From positions 1 to 64,000 of the forward strand of contig JAFQDD010000002.1 in the NCBI GenBank assembly GCA_017416145.1: a stretch of DNA of 64,000 bases. The letters are read 5' to 3'. Source of the DNA: Spirochaetaceae bacterium. GTDB lineage: Bacteria > Spirochaetota > Spirochaetia > Treponematales > Treponemataceae. Position numbers and translations under genes: made by a program. Each line of letters begins with the position of its first letter. Within the stretch, counting starts at the first letter, position 1. Of this stretch, positions 42,261-52,551 are shown one piece after another. The notes under the pieces were generated by a model. The model was not told where the DNA came from and ran no database searches. It was given only the letters and a program-made list of their open reading frames with translations.

Positions 42261-44204
42261 ATGTTTGCAAAAAATACCCTTGTACTTTATAAAAAACAAC
42301 CAGCCATAATTACTGAAGTTGGTGAAAAATATACTATTGAATATCAATCTGTTCCAGGAACTTCTACTGGAAAAAAAGCTCAATACGCTACGCAAAAAGT
42401 TCGAGATAAGGACATCTCAGAACTATTTCCAAACGCAAAAGTTAGTCTTGAATCAATTATCAATCAAAATACAAACTCAGCCGTAAAAGAAGACTTTTCC
42501 AAGGCTTTAGAAGAAGCCTACGAACTTTTACTCTCCGACGAAGAAACCGCCTCCTCTACCTTTGATTTTGCCACTCTAGTAGAATATTCCATTGGCGAAT
42601 TAACAGATTTAAATTCTTTTGCTTTTTTTGACTCAGTTATCAACGACATTCATTTTAAATATGATGAAAACACAAAACTTTTTTCCCTTCGCACAGAAGA
42701 TGAAATTAAACAAATCCAGCAAAAAAACTATGAAAAAGAACACGAAGCTGAAATCAAAGAAGCTTTTATAAATCGTCTAAAACAAAAGAAAATCATTCTC
42801 CCAGATGATACAAAGTTTATGCAAGAAATTGAGGCTCTAGCCCTTGGAAAAACTGATAAATCAAAATTCTTAAAAGAAGCTGGAATCAAAGAAACTCCAG
42901 AAAAAGCTCATAAAGTCCTTTTAGACACAGGCTTTTGGCACATGGGAAAAAATCCTTACCCAAGTCGCTACGGTGCTTCTATGCAATCTGCCACAGAAAA
43001 CCTTGCCTCTCCTCCTGAAGAAGAACGCATAGTTGTAAATCACACAGCTTACGCTATTGATAATATCTGGAGCACAGACCCAGACGACGCTATTGGTTTT
43101 GACGGAGAATATGTGTGGGTTCATATTGCAGACCCAGCAAGTTCTGTTTTGCCAGATTCTAAAATTGATATAAAAGCTCGAAATCGTGGTGCCACTTTAT
43201 ACATACCAGAAGGTGCAAGTCGAATGTTAGCAGAGGAATCTATCGAAGATTATGCCTTAGGTCTTTGTGAATATTCAGATGGATGCAAAACTGGAAAACT
43301 TTCCAATGCTCTTTCTTTCAAAATCAAACTTGATGATAAGGGAAACATTACAGAAACAGAAGTACTTAAAACTAAGGTTTTTGTAGAGCGTCTAAGCTAC
43401 GAAAAGGCTGATGAATTAAAAGAAACTCCAGAATTAAAGCCTCTTTTTGAAATTGCAGAAAAAAATGAAACAAGACGCAAAGAATCTGGAGCTGTTTTTA
43501 TAAATCTTCCAGAAGTTCATATTGATTTAGAAAAAGTTGATGATTCCCCAGTGCCAAACGTAAAAATTTTTGCAATGGAAAACAAGCCTCAATCTTGTAA
43601 TGTTGTGCGAGAATTTATGCTTTTGGCAGGAGAAGCTGCTGCAAAATATGCTTTTAAACATCAAATAGCTTTTCCATTTATTAGTCAATCTTCTCCAGAT
43701 ATTCCAAAGGATTTGCCAGAAGGTCTTGCAGGTCAGTACCGTTTGCGTCGCAGCATGCGCAGTAGGTCGGTGGGCGTAAGTCCAGCGGCTCACGCTGGAC
43801 TTGGGCTTGGCATGTACAGTCAGGTAACAAGCCCATTAAGGCGCTACAGCGACTTAATCGCCCACCAGCAACTGAGGGCACATTTAAACCAAAGCCCACT
43901 TCTAGACAAGGATACAATGCTAGAACGCATTAGTGCTGGGGATGCAGCTATGAGTGCCTCTGTAAAAGCAGAAAGAGCCACAAAATTACACTGGACTTTG
44001 GTTTATCTTTTACAAAATCCTGAGTGGACTGGAAAAGGTGTTGTGGTAGAACTTAGAGGAAAACAAGCTGTTATTTTGATTCCGGAATTAGCTCAAGAAA
44101 CAATAATTGTTCCAAAAAGTCAACTTAACTTAAACGATGAAATAACAGTTAAAGCAGGAAATATCAATCTTCCGACTCTAGAAGTAAGTTTTTTTGAAGT
44201 ATAA
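42261..44204 (+). CDS. RNB-domain exoribonuclease (RNase II/R family)
   Basis: A 647-residue 3'-5' exoribonuclease. The catalytic Asp cluster is in STDPDDAIGFD near residue 273, and RNRGATLYIPEGASRMLAEE follows near 310. The C-terminal part has YSQVTSPLRRYSDLIAHQQL near 520 and a short S1-like end. It lacks the full N-terminal cold-shock domains of RNase R and has a novel-looking 200-residue N-terminal region. No clear ribosome-binding site precedes the ATG, so translation may be coupled to the HD gene. Codons near 43740-43830 are notably GC-rich. Confidence 0.85.
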   Translation: MFAKNTLVLYKKQPAIITEVGEKYTIEYQSVPGTSTGKKAQYATQKVRDKDISELFPNAKVSLESIINQNTNSAVKEDFSKALEEAYELLLSDEETASSTFDFATLVEYSIGELTDLNSFAFFDSVINDIHFKYDENTKLFSLRTEDEIKQIQQKNYEKEHEAEIKEAFINRLKQKKIILPDDTKFMQEIEALALGKTDKSKFLKEAGIKETPEKAHKVLLDTGFWHMGKNPYPSRYGASMQSATENLASPPEEERIVVNHTAYAIDNIWSTDPDDAIGFDGEYVWVHIADPASSVLPDSKIDIKARNRGATLYIPEGASRMLAEESIEDYALGLCEYSDGCKTGKLSNALSFKIKLDDKGNITETEVLKTKVFVERLSYEKADELKETPELKPLFEIAEKNETRRKESGAVFINLPEVHIDLEKVDDSPVPNVKIFAMENKPQSCNVVREFMLLAGEAAAKYAFKHQIAFPFISQSSPDIPKDLPEGLAGQYRLRRSMRSRSVGVSPAAHAGLGLGMYSQVTSPLRRYSDLIAHQQLRAHLNQSPLLDKDTMLERISAGDAAMSASVKAERATKLHWTLVYLLQNPEWTGKGVVVELRGKQAVILIPELAQETIIVPKSQLNLNDEITVKAGNINLPTLEVSFFEV

Positions 44205-44475
44205 TTTTACACAAAAAAATTAAAAATAATTTCTTAAAATTACTCACTTAAACAGAAATGAAAAGGTGTTTTTTATTTTTTAAGACAATCAATTTCACAA
44301 ATACTCTGGAAAAAATAAACCGATTTTGACAATTTTGGTAGTTTAACAATGTGGGAAAGAATAAGTTTGTTTGATAAAATTATAGCCATTTTCGCAGTTA
44401 GCAAATTATGTATTAAAATAGTGCTTTTTATGTATTCGTTAAATAAAATCCACCAAATTTATAGACATAGCCTAT
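44205..44475. other. Intergenic stretch with no recognised gene
   Basis: AT-rich sequence between the RNase gene and the terminator shared with the ABC ATPase gene. I see no ORF with a start signal, no RNA gene and no repeat here. Confidence 0.5.
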
Positions 44476-44510
44476 AAAAAAAGCCACCCTCATTCGGGGC
44501 GGCTTTTTTT
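44476..44510. terminator. Bidirectional rho-independent terminator
   Basis: AAAAAGCCACCC pairs with GGGGCGGCTTTTT (one mismatch region) and has T-runs on both sides. It serves convergent transcription from the RNase gene and the ABC ATPase gene. Confidence 0.85.
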
Positions 44511-44524
44511 GCACTTAGCAAAAA

Positions 44525-45637
44525 TTATTCACTAGCAACAGTTTCACAGATGTTTAATTCTGTTTCTTTGTCGAAGAACTTAGCTTTTTCCATTAGAGGA
44601 ACAAAGTTTACAGTATCACCAAGTGAGAACTTGATATCTGGATCTGTTCTTACAACAACTTGTTGTGTTTTTGAATTTAGGAATAAGTTTGTTTCAGCTC
44701 CAAGTGGTTCGATAACAGAAACTTTCATTTGCATGTTATTTACAGCAGCTGGAGTTTTTGCATATTCCATATCTTCTGGACGAATACCGAAAAGAACTTC
44801 TTTACCGATATAGTCTTTTAGTGTTTTAGCTTGTTCTTCTGTAGGAGTGATTTCAAATGAACCTTCATCAGCTACAAGTTTACCAGCTTTTTCCATAATT
44901 TTTACTGTTAGGAAGTTCATTGGAGGTGAACCAATGAATCCAGCAACGAATTTGTTGATTGGGTGATTGTAAAGATACATTGGAGAACCAATTTGTTGTA
45001 CTTTACCATCTTTCATAACAACGATTTTGTCAGACATTGTCATAGCTTCAATCTGATCGTGTGTTACGTAAATCATTGTTGCTTTTAGTCTGTGGTGAAG
45101 GTCTGAAATTTCAGCACGCATCTGAACACGAAGTTTAGCATCAAGGTTTGATAGAGGTTCGTCGAAAAGGAATACTTTTGGATTACGAACAATAGCACGA
45201 CCTACAGCTACACGTTGGCGTTGTCCACCAGAAAGAGCTTTAGGTTTTCTGTCAAGAAGTTTTTCGATATCTAGGATACGAGCAGCTTCATTAACACGGC
45301 GTTCAATTTCTGCTTTTTCTGTCTTGCGGATTTTTAGACCGAAAGCCATATTGTCATATACTGACATATGTGGATACAAAGCATAGTTTTGGAATACCAT
45401 TGCGATGTTACGATCTTTTGGTGGAACGTCGTTCATTAGTTCACCATCGATCAATAGTTCACCTTCTGTGATGTCTTCTAGACCAGCAACCATACGAAGA
45501 GTTGTTGATTTACCACATCCAGATGGACCAACGAATACTACGAATTCTTGGTCTTCTACTGTAATGTTAGCATTGTCTACAGCACGTACGTTTCCGTCGT
45601 ATACTTTACCAATGCCTTTAAGTTCAACTTTAGCCAT
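44525..45637 (-). CDS. Sugar ABC transporter ATPase, UgpC/MsmX type
   Basis: A 370-residue ATPase of the carbohydrate-uptake CUT1 class. Walker A is GPSGCGKST near residue 38, the signature is LSGGQRQRVAVGRAI near 135, Walker B is VFLFDEPLSNLD near 155, and His of THDQIEAM is near 193. The C-terminal regulatory TOBE-like domain is present (FGIRPEDMEY). Stand-alone MsmX-like ATPases energise several sugar transporters, consistent with no permease genes next to it. TAGGAGG precedes the ATG. Confidence 0.92.
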   Translation of the reverse strand: MAKVELKGIGKVYDGNVRAVDNANITVEDQEFVVFVGPSGCGKSTTLRMVAGLEDITEGELLIDGELMNDVPPKDRNIAMVFQNYALYPHMSVYDNMAFGLKIRKTEKAEIERRVNEAARILDIEKLLDRKPKALSGGQRQRVAVGRAIVRNPKVFLFDEPLSNLDAKLRVQMRAEISDLHHRLKATMIYVTHDQIEAMTMSDKIVVMKDGKVQQIGSPMYLYNHPINKFVAGFIGSPPMNFLTVKIMEKAGKLVADEGSFEITPTEEQAKTLKDYIGKEVLFGIRPEDMEYAKTPAAVNNMQMKVSVIEPLGAETNLFLNSKTQQVVVRTDPDIKFSLGDTVNFVPLMEKAKFFDKETELNICETVASE

Positions 45638-45673
45638 TTAGCAAAAGCCTCCTAAAAGTTATTTTATAATTTA

Positions 45674-45702
45674 ATTGTATAATATAAATTCTCAGTTGTC
45701 AA
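45674..45702 (-). promoter_or_regulatory. Promoter of the sugar ABC ATPase gene
   Basis: On the minus strand consensus TTGACA (45697-45702) and TACAAT (45674-45679) are 17 bp apart, giving a strong constitutive-looking promoter. Confidence 0.75.
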
Positions 45703-45758
45703 ATTTTATTTTTAAAAACTTTAGTTTTTTTTTGTAAAAATCAGATAATTTTGTGGAT

Positions 45759-48505
45759 TTATCTGATAAAATCATTTATTGCATTTAGCAATTCATCTAT
45801 ATCAATTGGTTTTGAAACAAAGCCATTCATTCCTTCTTTTATAGCTCTTCGTTTATCATCATCAAAGGCGTTTGCTGTCATTGCAATAATTGGTGTAGTT
45901 GCTTTTTTTACATCTGGAATAATTCGGATTTTGTTCGTGGCAACATAACCGTTCATAATTGGCATCTGAATATCCATTAAAATTAAATCGTAGTCATTTT
46001 TTGTTGCCAAATCAACAGCAGCAGCTCCATTATCAGCGATTTCGATATTTACCCCAAAACTCTTCAAAATTTCGTTTGCAATTTGTTGGTTTAATTTATT
46101 ATCTTCAACTAGAAGTATTTTTTTTCCAATTAAATTGTTTTGAGTTAGAGAAGTCTTTTGATTCTTTTTTGTATTTTCTGGTTTTGAAGCAATTTTTAGA
46201 GAATAACCGATTTTAAATTCCGTACCCTTGCCTACTTCGCTTTTTACGTCCAAGGTTGCTCCAAGTAAGTCACAGGTACGTTTTACAATGGATAAACCAA
46301 GTCCAGTACCCTGAATTCCTGATTCAGTGGAAGTACGTTCTCGAGAAAAGGCTTCAAAGGCTTTTTTTAGATAATCTTCTGACATTCCAATTCCAGTATC
46401 TTTTATGGTAAGTTCAATTTTTACCATTCCGAAAATATCAGGTTTTGAAACTTGTTTTAAACTATGAATAATTGTTCCACCGCAAGGAGTAAATTTCAAA
46501 GCATTTCCCATAAGATTAACGCAAATTTGAGTCATCATACTTTGATCAACATAGTAATATTCATCTTGGATATCAGTTTCTAATATCAATTTGATGTCGT
46601 TGGCGGCAGCGGCGGTTTCAAACATTGAACGCATTACTTCATCAAATTTATACAAGCTTTCTACATCATAGTTTACTTGGATTTTGTTACTCTCGATTCG
46701 AGCAAGGTCTAAAACTTGATTTATTAAATCCAAAAGAGTGTCTGAGGAAATCTTTATCTTTTTGAGGTAATCTTCTAATTTTTCTGGGTTTGTAAGGTTT
46801 TGCTGAGCCATTTTTGTAAAACCAACTACGGCATTCATTGGAGTTCTAATATCGTGGCTCATATTAAACAAAAATGTGGTCTTTGCAGCGTTGGCAAATT
46901 CTGCTTGTTCTCGAAGAACGATTAGCTTTTTGTTATTTTTGCGGATAATTACGATATATCCAATAAAGAAAAGCAAAATTAACATAAAGAAACCCAAACC
47001 AGCGAAAAATACGGTTTTGGGATGGCTTTTTAGGATTTTTTTCAAGGAAATCTGTTCTTCAACGAAGGAAAATTCTACAAGAGAATCGTTGATTAAGGAA
47101 CGAGGAATAGAGGATAAACCCTTGTTTAAAAATGACAAAAGTTCTGTATCACCTTTTTTTACAGCAAAACATATATTGATTGAATCATTTAACAAACTTA
47201 TTTGGAAAGAATCAAAAACATCATAAACATTTTTGTCTACGTGAAAACAACTAGCATTGAAAATTGTGCTTAGACTTTCGTCAGCGTTGGCTGCGTCGAT
47301 ACAATCCCAAATCGTGTCATAATAGAATAATTCTGCGTTTGGATAGAAGATTTTTGCGTAGTTTTCACTAAAGGGACTGGATTTTGTTACTGCGATTTTT
47401 TCTGTAAGATGTTTATTATATTCTCCTTTGTAAAAAAGCAACATATTACTTGTGGTAACAGAATCGGTTAGAGCAATTTTCCCCATTTCAGCAACCCAAA
47501 AATCACCTAAAATTGGGAAGGCAATATCAATTTGATTTGAATTTAGGGCAAATATTAAATCTTCATAATCGTGAAAAGTTATAGGTTGAAAAGCAATGGT
47601 AAATTCTTTTTCGATATAGTCTAAGACAGAGCTAATTAGTCCTGTTAATTCTCCGTTTTCGTTTAAAGTATTACAAAATGGAGCATAGTCGACTAAATAT
47701 CCAATTTTAATTAGAGGATGCTCCAGTAGCCAATTATGTTCTAAATCTGTTAATTCGTGAGAATTAATTTCTTGTCCCCGTAAATATTTGATTTTTACTT
47801 CGTCATTGTAAAATCTATTGGATGAGAGGATTTTGTCTTGAGCTTGATTTAGTTGCTTTAGAATATCTGGACGAGATTTTGAAACTGCAAAATAAAATGG
47901 AGCTGACCCAACATTAAATGTAGATATCCAGTTTTGGCTTAATTCTGTTCGACCAACGATATTTGATTCGATAATACCAAAAAGATACCTAGAGTTTAGA
48001 TCTTTTCCTCGCTTTTCATCATCTTGGTATTCTACAATAGTGCAATCTATATCATTATTTTTACACCATTCTTCAAAAAGTGTTTTTGGTATGAACCTGC
48101 ATTTACACCGACTCGTTTTCCATTTAGGATTGATAAATCAAGTTTTACAAGATTTGCATTTTCTGATAATACATAAAAATAAAAAGTTTCCAATCCTTGT
48201 TCTACGGCAGAAAAACTCATTTTATTTGCACGTTCTTCTGTGTAGGAAACATTTCCCATAATATCGATTTCGTTATTGCTGATTTTGTCTAATAATTCAG
48301 AAAATGAACCGTATACGTATTGAAATTCCCAACCTGTATAATATGAAAGTTTTTGTAAATATTCGTATCCAAATCCAGTTTTGTATTCATTTTCAAGACC
48401 TTCTTGATATCCGTGATAATTTACGTATCCTACTTTAATAGTTTCTGAATATAGAGAAAAAATTATTGTTAGTAAAAATAATATTGAAATTGTAAGCCGT
48501 TTCAT
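45759..48505 (-). pseudogene. Frameshifted BvgS-like hybrid sensor kinase
   Basis: Two minus-strand reading frames belong to one gene of about 915 codons. The first starts at 48505 with a signal peptide and a bacterial extracellular solute-binding (SBP_bac_3) domain, and stops at 48047. The second frame is open from the same place without a stop to 45759; its start at an internal Met (47486) is not real. They join at a run of five T on the plus strand (48083-48087; AAAAA in the mRNA); one extra base restores the frame. The whole protein would have two SBP_bac_3 domains, a membrane helix, HisKA (MSHDIRTPMNAVVGF), HATPase (GTGLGLSIV) and a receiver (LILMDIQMP). This could be a real pseudogene or a sequencing error. 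Confidence 0.85.
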
Positions 48506-48611
48506 AATGCCTCTATTTTTAACCTACACAATTTTGAAATAATATTTAGAGAAGAAACTTATTTAAATTTTACAATTCAAGTGGAATATTGTCAAATTTT
48601 TATTTATTTTT

Positions 48612-49655
48612 TTAGCAAGTTTGTCGTTCTATGATGGATGTTGGAAGCATTACACAAACTGCGTTTTCGCTTGGTTTGGCACTTCCGTTTACTATCATTT
48701 CTACAGCTTGATATCCCATGGCGGATTTTTGCACGTTTATGGTGGTTAGTGGAGGAAATGTGTATCCAGACATTTCGATATTGTCTATGCTGACTACGGC
48801 AACTTCATTTGGTATGGAGATTTTTTGTTGGTTTAGGTAGCACATTACACCGATGGCAACTTCGTCCGAACCACAGATTATGGCTCTTGGTAGTTTGTTT
48901 TGTTCAATAACTTCTTTTATTGCGTCGTGTCCGCCCCACATATCAAAGGCTTTGGAAAGATAAAACTCTTTGATGGAGGATTTTTGCTCGTGTTGTAGTA
49001 AAAATTGTTGTACGCCGAAAACTCGTTCGTCGTCTAATCCGATATAAGCTATGTGTTTGTATCCTTTGGAAAAGGCGTATTCACAGGCTTTGTAGGCGGC
49101 TTCTTGGCGGTTAAACATAACTGAGGTGAGATTTTCGCTTTTCCATTCAATGCAAACGATTTGCGGAATTCGTTCTTTTATTTTTTCGATAATGATTTTG
49201 TCTTCTTTGGTTTTTATGCTTTGGTCTAGGGAAACTAGGATTAAGCCGCCAATTTCTTCGTTGTGGATAAGTTCGTTAAAAAGTACTGGGTCTTTTAGTT
49301 CGTGAAAAAAGCGGATAAAGCTAACGTAGTGGTTTAATTCGTGGGCGGCAGAGTGGATTCCTGCAAGGATTTCTGCGTAATATGGGCGGCGAAACATTTC
49401 TGCATTGGCAAGGACTACACCGATTTTTTTTGCAGCGAAGGCAACGTCTCCTTGTTGGAGAGCTTGGGCTGCTTTGTTTGGTCGGTAGCCAAGTTGGTCA
49501 ATAACTTCGAGAATGCGTTGGCGTGTTTCTGGAGCAACGGAGCGATCTGTTCTTCCGCTAATAACATAGCTAACTATGCTTCGGGTAACTCCTGCGGCTT
49601 TTGCTACGTCGTTTTGGGTGACTTTTGATGTTTCTGATTTTTGTATTGTGCCCAT
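48612..49655 (-). CDS. LacI-family regulator, probably of the galactan operon
   Basis: A 347-residue LacI-family protein with helix-turn-helix VTQNDVAKAAGVTRSIVSYV, hinge LGYRPNKAAQALQQGD and a ligand-binding domain ending IIERQTC. It lies at the 3' end of the galactan genes on the same strand. It has its own promoter after a cluster of three hairpins, so it is not simply part of that operon. The perfect palindrome upstream of the galactanase operon is its likely target, by analogy with GanR-type control; this is inference. Confidence 0.88.
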   Translation of the reverse strand: MGTIQKSETSKVTQNDVAKAAGVTRSIVSYVISGRTDRSVAPETRQRILEVIDQLGYRPNKAAQALQQGDVAFAAKKIGVVLANAEMFRRPYYAEILAGIHSAAHELNHYVSFIRFFHELKDPVLFNELIHNEEIGGLILVSLDQSIKTKEDKIIIEKIKERIPQIVCIEWKSENLTSVMFNRQEAAYKACEYAFSKGYKHIAYIGLDDERVFGVQQFLLQHEQKSSIKEFYLSKAFDMWGGHDAIKEVIEQNKLPRAIICGSDEVAIGVMCYLNQQKISIPNEVAVVSIDNIEMSGYTFPPLTTINVQKSAMGYQAVEMIVNGSAKPSENAVCVMLPTSIIERQTC

Positions 49656-49675
49656 AATTTTTTACCTTCGTCTAA

Positions 49676-49713
49676 ATAGTATAAAATACAACTTTCTTTT
49701 TCAATATATATTG
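49676..49713 (-). promoter_or_regulatory. Promoter of the LacI gene with AT palindrome
   Basis: On the minus strand TTGAAA (49699-49704) and TACTAT (49676-49681) are 17 bp apart. The palindrome CAATATATATTG (49702-49713) overlaps the -35 box and could be a weak autoregulatory site. Confidence 0.5.
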
Positions 49714-49749
49714 TAATATTTTTGTATTTTGAAGAAAGTTTTTTGATAG

Positions 49750-49860
49750 CCACTATGAATAAGATTTTTGCGTAAAATCTTATTCATAGTGGGTCAAGGG
49801 AAAGTTTTTCCCTTGACCTCAGGTTGGTGCTAAACCAAGGGGATGATGTGCCTTGGTTTA
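49750..49860. repeat. Three consecutive perfect hairpins
   Basis: A 19-bp stem CCACTATGAATAAGATTTT (49750-49792, loop TGCGT), an 11-bp stem GTCAAGGGAAA (49793-49817) and a 10-bp stem TAAACCAAGG (49831-49860). All are perfect and almost touching. They separate the galactan operon from the LacI gene. No T-tract follows any of them on the minus strand, so they are not standard terminators. Confidence 0.85.
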
Positions 49861-49874
49861 GGCGAGGTTTGGGG

Positions 49875-51179
49875 TTATTCTGTTGTGTAGGATACTGTTA
49901 CTGTGGCGGAAGTTGAATCACTTTCTATCCATAAACCATTTATTGCCAAAGCTGTAATAAATGTGGAACTATCAATATAGGTAGTAGTATCATGACATTT
50001 ATCTTGATAAGTATCTGCAACCCATCCATTTGCAGCAGATAAAGAAGACCAAGTTCCATCAGCATTTACTAATGTTACTTTTAATGATTTAATTGTTAAT
50101 CCTTCAAAAACACTTGCTTCTAAGATTTGAGTATATCCCGAACCTGGTAATGTTAATTCTTTATCAACACAAAGATCTGTAAATTCCGCAACGACATTAT
50201 AAAGTTTAAAGCTTAACTCATCTGTTGTAAACGCAACCCAAGTATTGTCTCTAGAATCTGTATAACCTTCAATTACATTACCTTCTGCATCTTTTAATAC
50301 AACTTTTATTTCAAGCCAGCCATCACCATTTTTGTAGTCAGAACTTAATGAAGTTGTTGCTTGTGTTTTATCTGCATTCAAAGTTACTTCTGCTGCAACA
50401 TAGTCAATACCATCATAACCATAAGTTACCTCAACAGTTTCTACATCTTCAATATTTTCTAAATTGATTGTTACAGGCATATATTCCGCTTCTGTTGGTG
50501 TTTTTTCAATAGTAAGGATTACACCATTTGGCCATGTCTCTGTATCTGTATAACAGAAATTATTTGTTGAATCACTTGTTGGACGTAATGCAATTGTATC
50601 TTCTCCAACAGTTGCTGAGAATGTAATACCATTATACCAGAACCATTCGTTTGCTAATTCTTTTTTGAATTTTGCAATAGCGGATTTTCCATCTTCAGAA
50701 ATTGTAGCTTCAATATCTTCAAAATCACTATTTTCGTTATTACCATAATGAACAGTTAATACATCATCTTGGGTTAAAGTGAATTCGCTGAAATTGATTG
50801 TTACATCAACATAAGGATATGTAATAGTAAATGGAATTACAATATCATCAGCTCTTTCTTCGCTTTCATATAATGTAATTGTTCCATCGTAGTCAGCATC
50901 TTTTAAAGATGTTACTGTACACACTCCGTCTTCCAAAACAACAGAAATTTGTTCAGGATCTAAATCCTCGTCATATACAAGCCAAGTTCCATCTTTACTT
51001 GCTACTGTAAATGTTTTTGATTCACCTGCTGTAAGTTCAATGGATTCAACGCTTACTGTTGCTGAATAATCTTTTTCCGGAGTTGGTGTTGGAGCTGGTG
51101 TTTCCTGTTCACATCCAATAAATCCCAAAATTGCCATTAAACATAATGCAATTTTCATAACATTAAATAATTTTTTCAT
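49875..51179 (-). CDS. Multi-domain surface lipoprotein of the galactan operon
   Basis: A 434-residue lipoprotein (lipobox ILGFIGC, Cys near residue 23) with a Thr/Pro linker TPAPTPTPEK. At least four beta-sandwich-like repeats follow, rich in Thr, Asp and Glu. The first resembles a bacterial Ig-like domain (VESIELTAGESKTF). The last 100 residues, with aromatic side chains and paired Cys, look like a carbohydrate-binding module, but I cannot name the family. It is last in the operon, 58 bp after the second galactanase gene. A role in capturing galactan at the cell surface is inferred from position. Confidence 0.65.
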   Translation of the reverse strand: MKKLFNVMKIALCLMAILGFIGCEQETPAPTPTPEKDYSATVSVESIELTAGESKTFTVASKDGTWLVYDEDLDPEQISVVLEDGVCTVTSLKDADYDGTITLYESEERADDIVIPFTITYPYVDVTINFSEFTLTQDDVLTVHYGNNENSDFEDIEATISEDGKSAIAKFKKELANEWFWYNGITFSATVGEDTIALRPTSDSTNNFCYTDTETWPNGVILTIEKTPTEAEYMPVTINLENIEDVETVEVTYGYDGIDYVAAEVTLNADKTQATTSLSSDYKNGDGWLEIKVVLKDAEGNVIEGYTDSRDNTWVAFTTDELSFKLYNVVAEFTDLCVDKELTLPGSGYTQILEASVFEGLTIKSLKVTLVNADGTWSSLSAANGWVADTYQDKCHDTTTYIDSSTFITALAINGLWIESDSTSATVTVSYTTE

Positions 51180-51237
51180 TTTTCCCCCTTTTAGGATTTT
51201 CCTATATTAAAACTTTTATACAAAAGTTTTATATACA

Positions 51238-52539
51238 TTAGTTTGTGCCTTTTACAGCGAATACATCCATACTTGGTAATACTTTTCCTTGTGCATCAAA
51301 CAATGCTTGATTTTCATAAGCACTAGCCATAATATCATCTACACCAAGATAACAAGTTCCCCAATAAAAGATACCTGTAGAACCTGCTGCGGCTGTTTTT
51401 TCTAAAACTTCTCGAACAACTAAAGCTTGATTTTCAATTGTGCCTTCAATTTTTCCTTCTTTATCAGCCAAGGAAGGAATATTGGTTCCTGCCACATCAC
51501 TTTGGTTATAGAAAATGTTTCCGAGATTATCTGTGTATGCATCTTTGTTATAACAATAGGAAATTTCAGCAATTACAGGCTTGTATCCTTTTTCTTTTAT
51601 TGTTTCACAGTTAATTACAAGGTTGTCTAATGTTTTATGACTTGAATAGAATGGATAATATGAAAGTCCAACTGCATCACAAAGTTTTGTATCTCCATCT
51701 ACCATTTTATTCACATAATTTGTAAAGAAATTAGAAAGTCTACCTGTATCTCCACCTGCACTCATATGAAGCATAATTTCACATTCTGGTAATTCTTCCC
51801 TAACAACTTTTGCAGCTGCAACTAGACATGCGGATATTTGGTCATGGTTAAAACTTAATTCATTTCCAAGATAATCTTTTTTGAAAAGTCCGCCTTCGCT
51901 TTCATTTCCAAGTTGAATCATATCTGGGGCACAATCAGCTTCTTTCATTGCAACAATTATTTCTTTTGTATAATCGGCAACAGCCACCGCAAGAGCTTCT
52001 GAGTTCTCCTTATATTCTTGCCACATTTTTGGTAAGAATTGTTTTGCAGGATCTGTCCAAGTATCTGAATAATGGAAGTCTAGTAAAACTTTTAAACCAT
52101 TTACTTTGGCTCTTTTTGCCATATTGATTGTTCTAGAAAGATTGTTCCATCCATAAGGAGCAAAATAACTATCTCCTAGAGCACCATAGGCTGGATCCAT
52201 TGCAACAGTGTAATCATTCCAGATTCTTAAACGAACCCAATTTACACCGTGATTTGCAAAGATTTCAAAAACATCTTTTTCTGTGTTATCACTGTCGTAA
52301 AATTTTAGTCCACATTCTTCAAGAGCTTTTACTTCACTTGCATCAACACCTCGCATATAATCTTCTGATAATGAAGCAGCAACAGGTTGTATGTTTAAGT
52401 CTTCATATTCTGTAAAAGTTTTTCCAGCTACAGAACCTGGTTTTACTGCCAAATTTTCAGGATAAGAAATTTCACTACAAGCTGTAATAGAAATAACTAA
52501 TAAAATTGCTATTAAAATATTTATAAAATTCTTTTTCAT
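51238..52539 (-). CDS. GH53 endo-beta-1,4-galactanase lipoprotein
   Basis: A 433-residue lipoprotein (Cys21 after ISITA) with a single GH53 domain. It would cut beta-1,4-galactan side chains of pectin. Landmarks are RGVDASEV near residue 63, GVNWVRLRIWND near 98, DFHYSDTWTDP near 154, acid/base Glu213 in QLGNESEGG and nucleophile Glu325 in PVIAEISYCY. It lacks the extra binding module of the paralogue at 56276, so one enzyme may be surface-tethered and the other freer. Gap to the previous gene is 12 bp. Confidence 0.92.
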   Translation of the reverse strand: MKKNFINILIAILLVISITACSEISYPENLAVKPGSVAGKTFTEYEDLNIQPVAASLSEDYMRGVDASEVKALEECGLKFYDSDNTEKDVFEIFANHGVNWVRLRIWNDYTVAMDPAYGALGDSYFAPYGWNNLSRTINMAKRAKVNGLKVLLDFHYSDTWTDPAKQFLPKMWQEYKENSEALAVAVADYTKEIIVAMKEADCAPDMIQLGNESEGGLFKKDYLGNELSFNHDQISACLVAAAKVVREELPECEIMLHMSAGGDTGRLSNFFTNYVNKMVDGDTKLCDAVGLSYYPFYSSHKTLDNLVINCETIKEKGYKPVIAEISYCYNKDAYTDNLGNIFYNQSDVAGTNIPSLADKEGKIEGTIENQALVVREVLEKTAAAGSTGIFYWGTCYLGVDDIMASAYENQALFDAQGKVLPSMDVFAVKGTN

Positions 52540-52551
52540 AGTAGTTACCTC

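Noticed and set aside
48083-48087. Programmed minus-one frameshifting in the kinase gene
   Set aside because: The A5 run could allow slippage, but there is no evident stimulatory structure, and kinases of this type are not known to use it. A plain indel is simpler.
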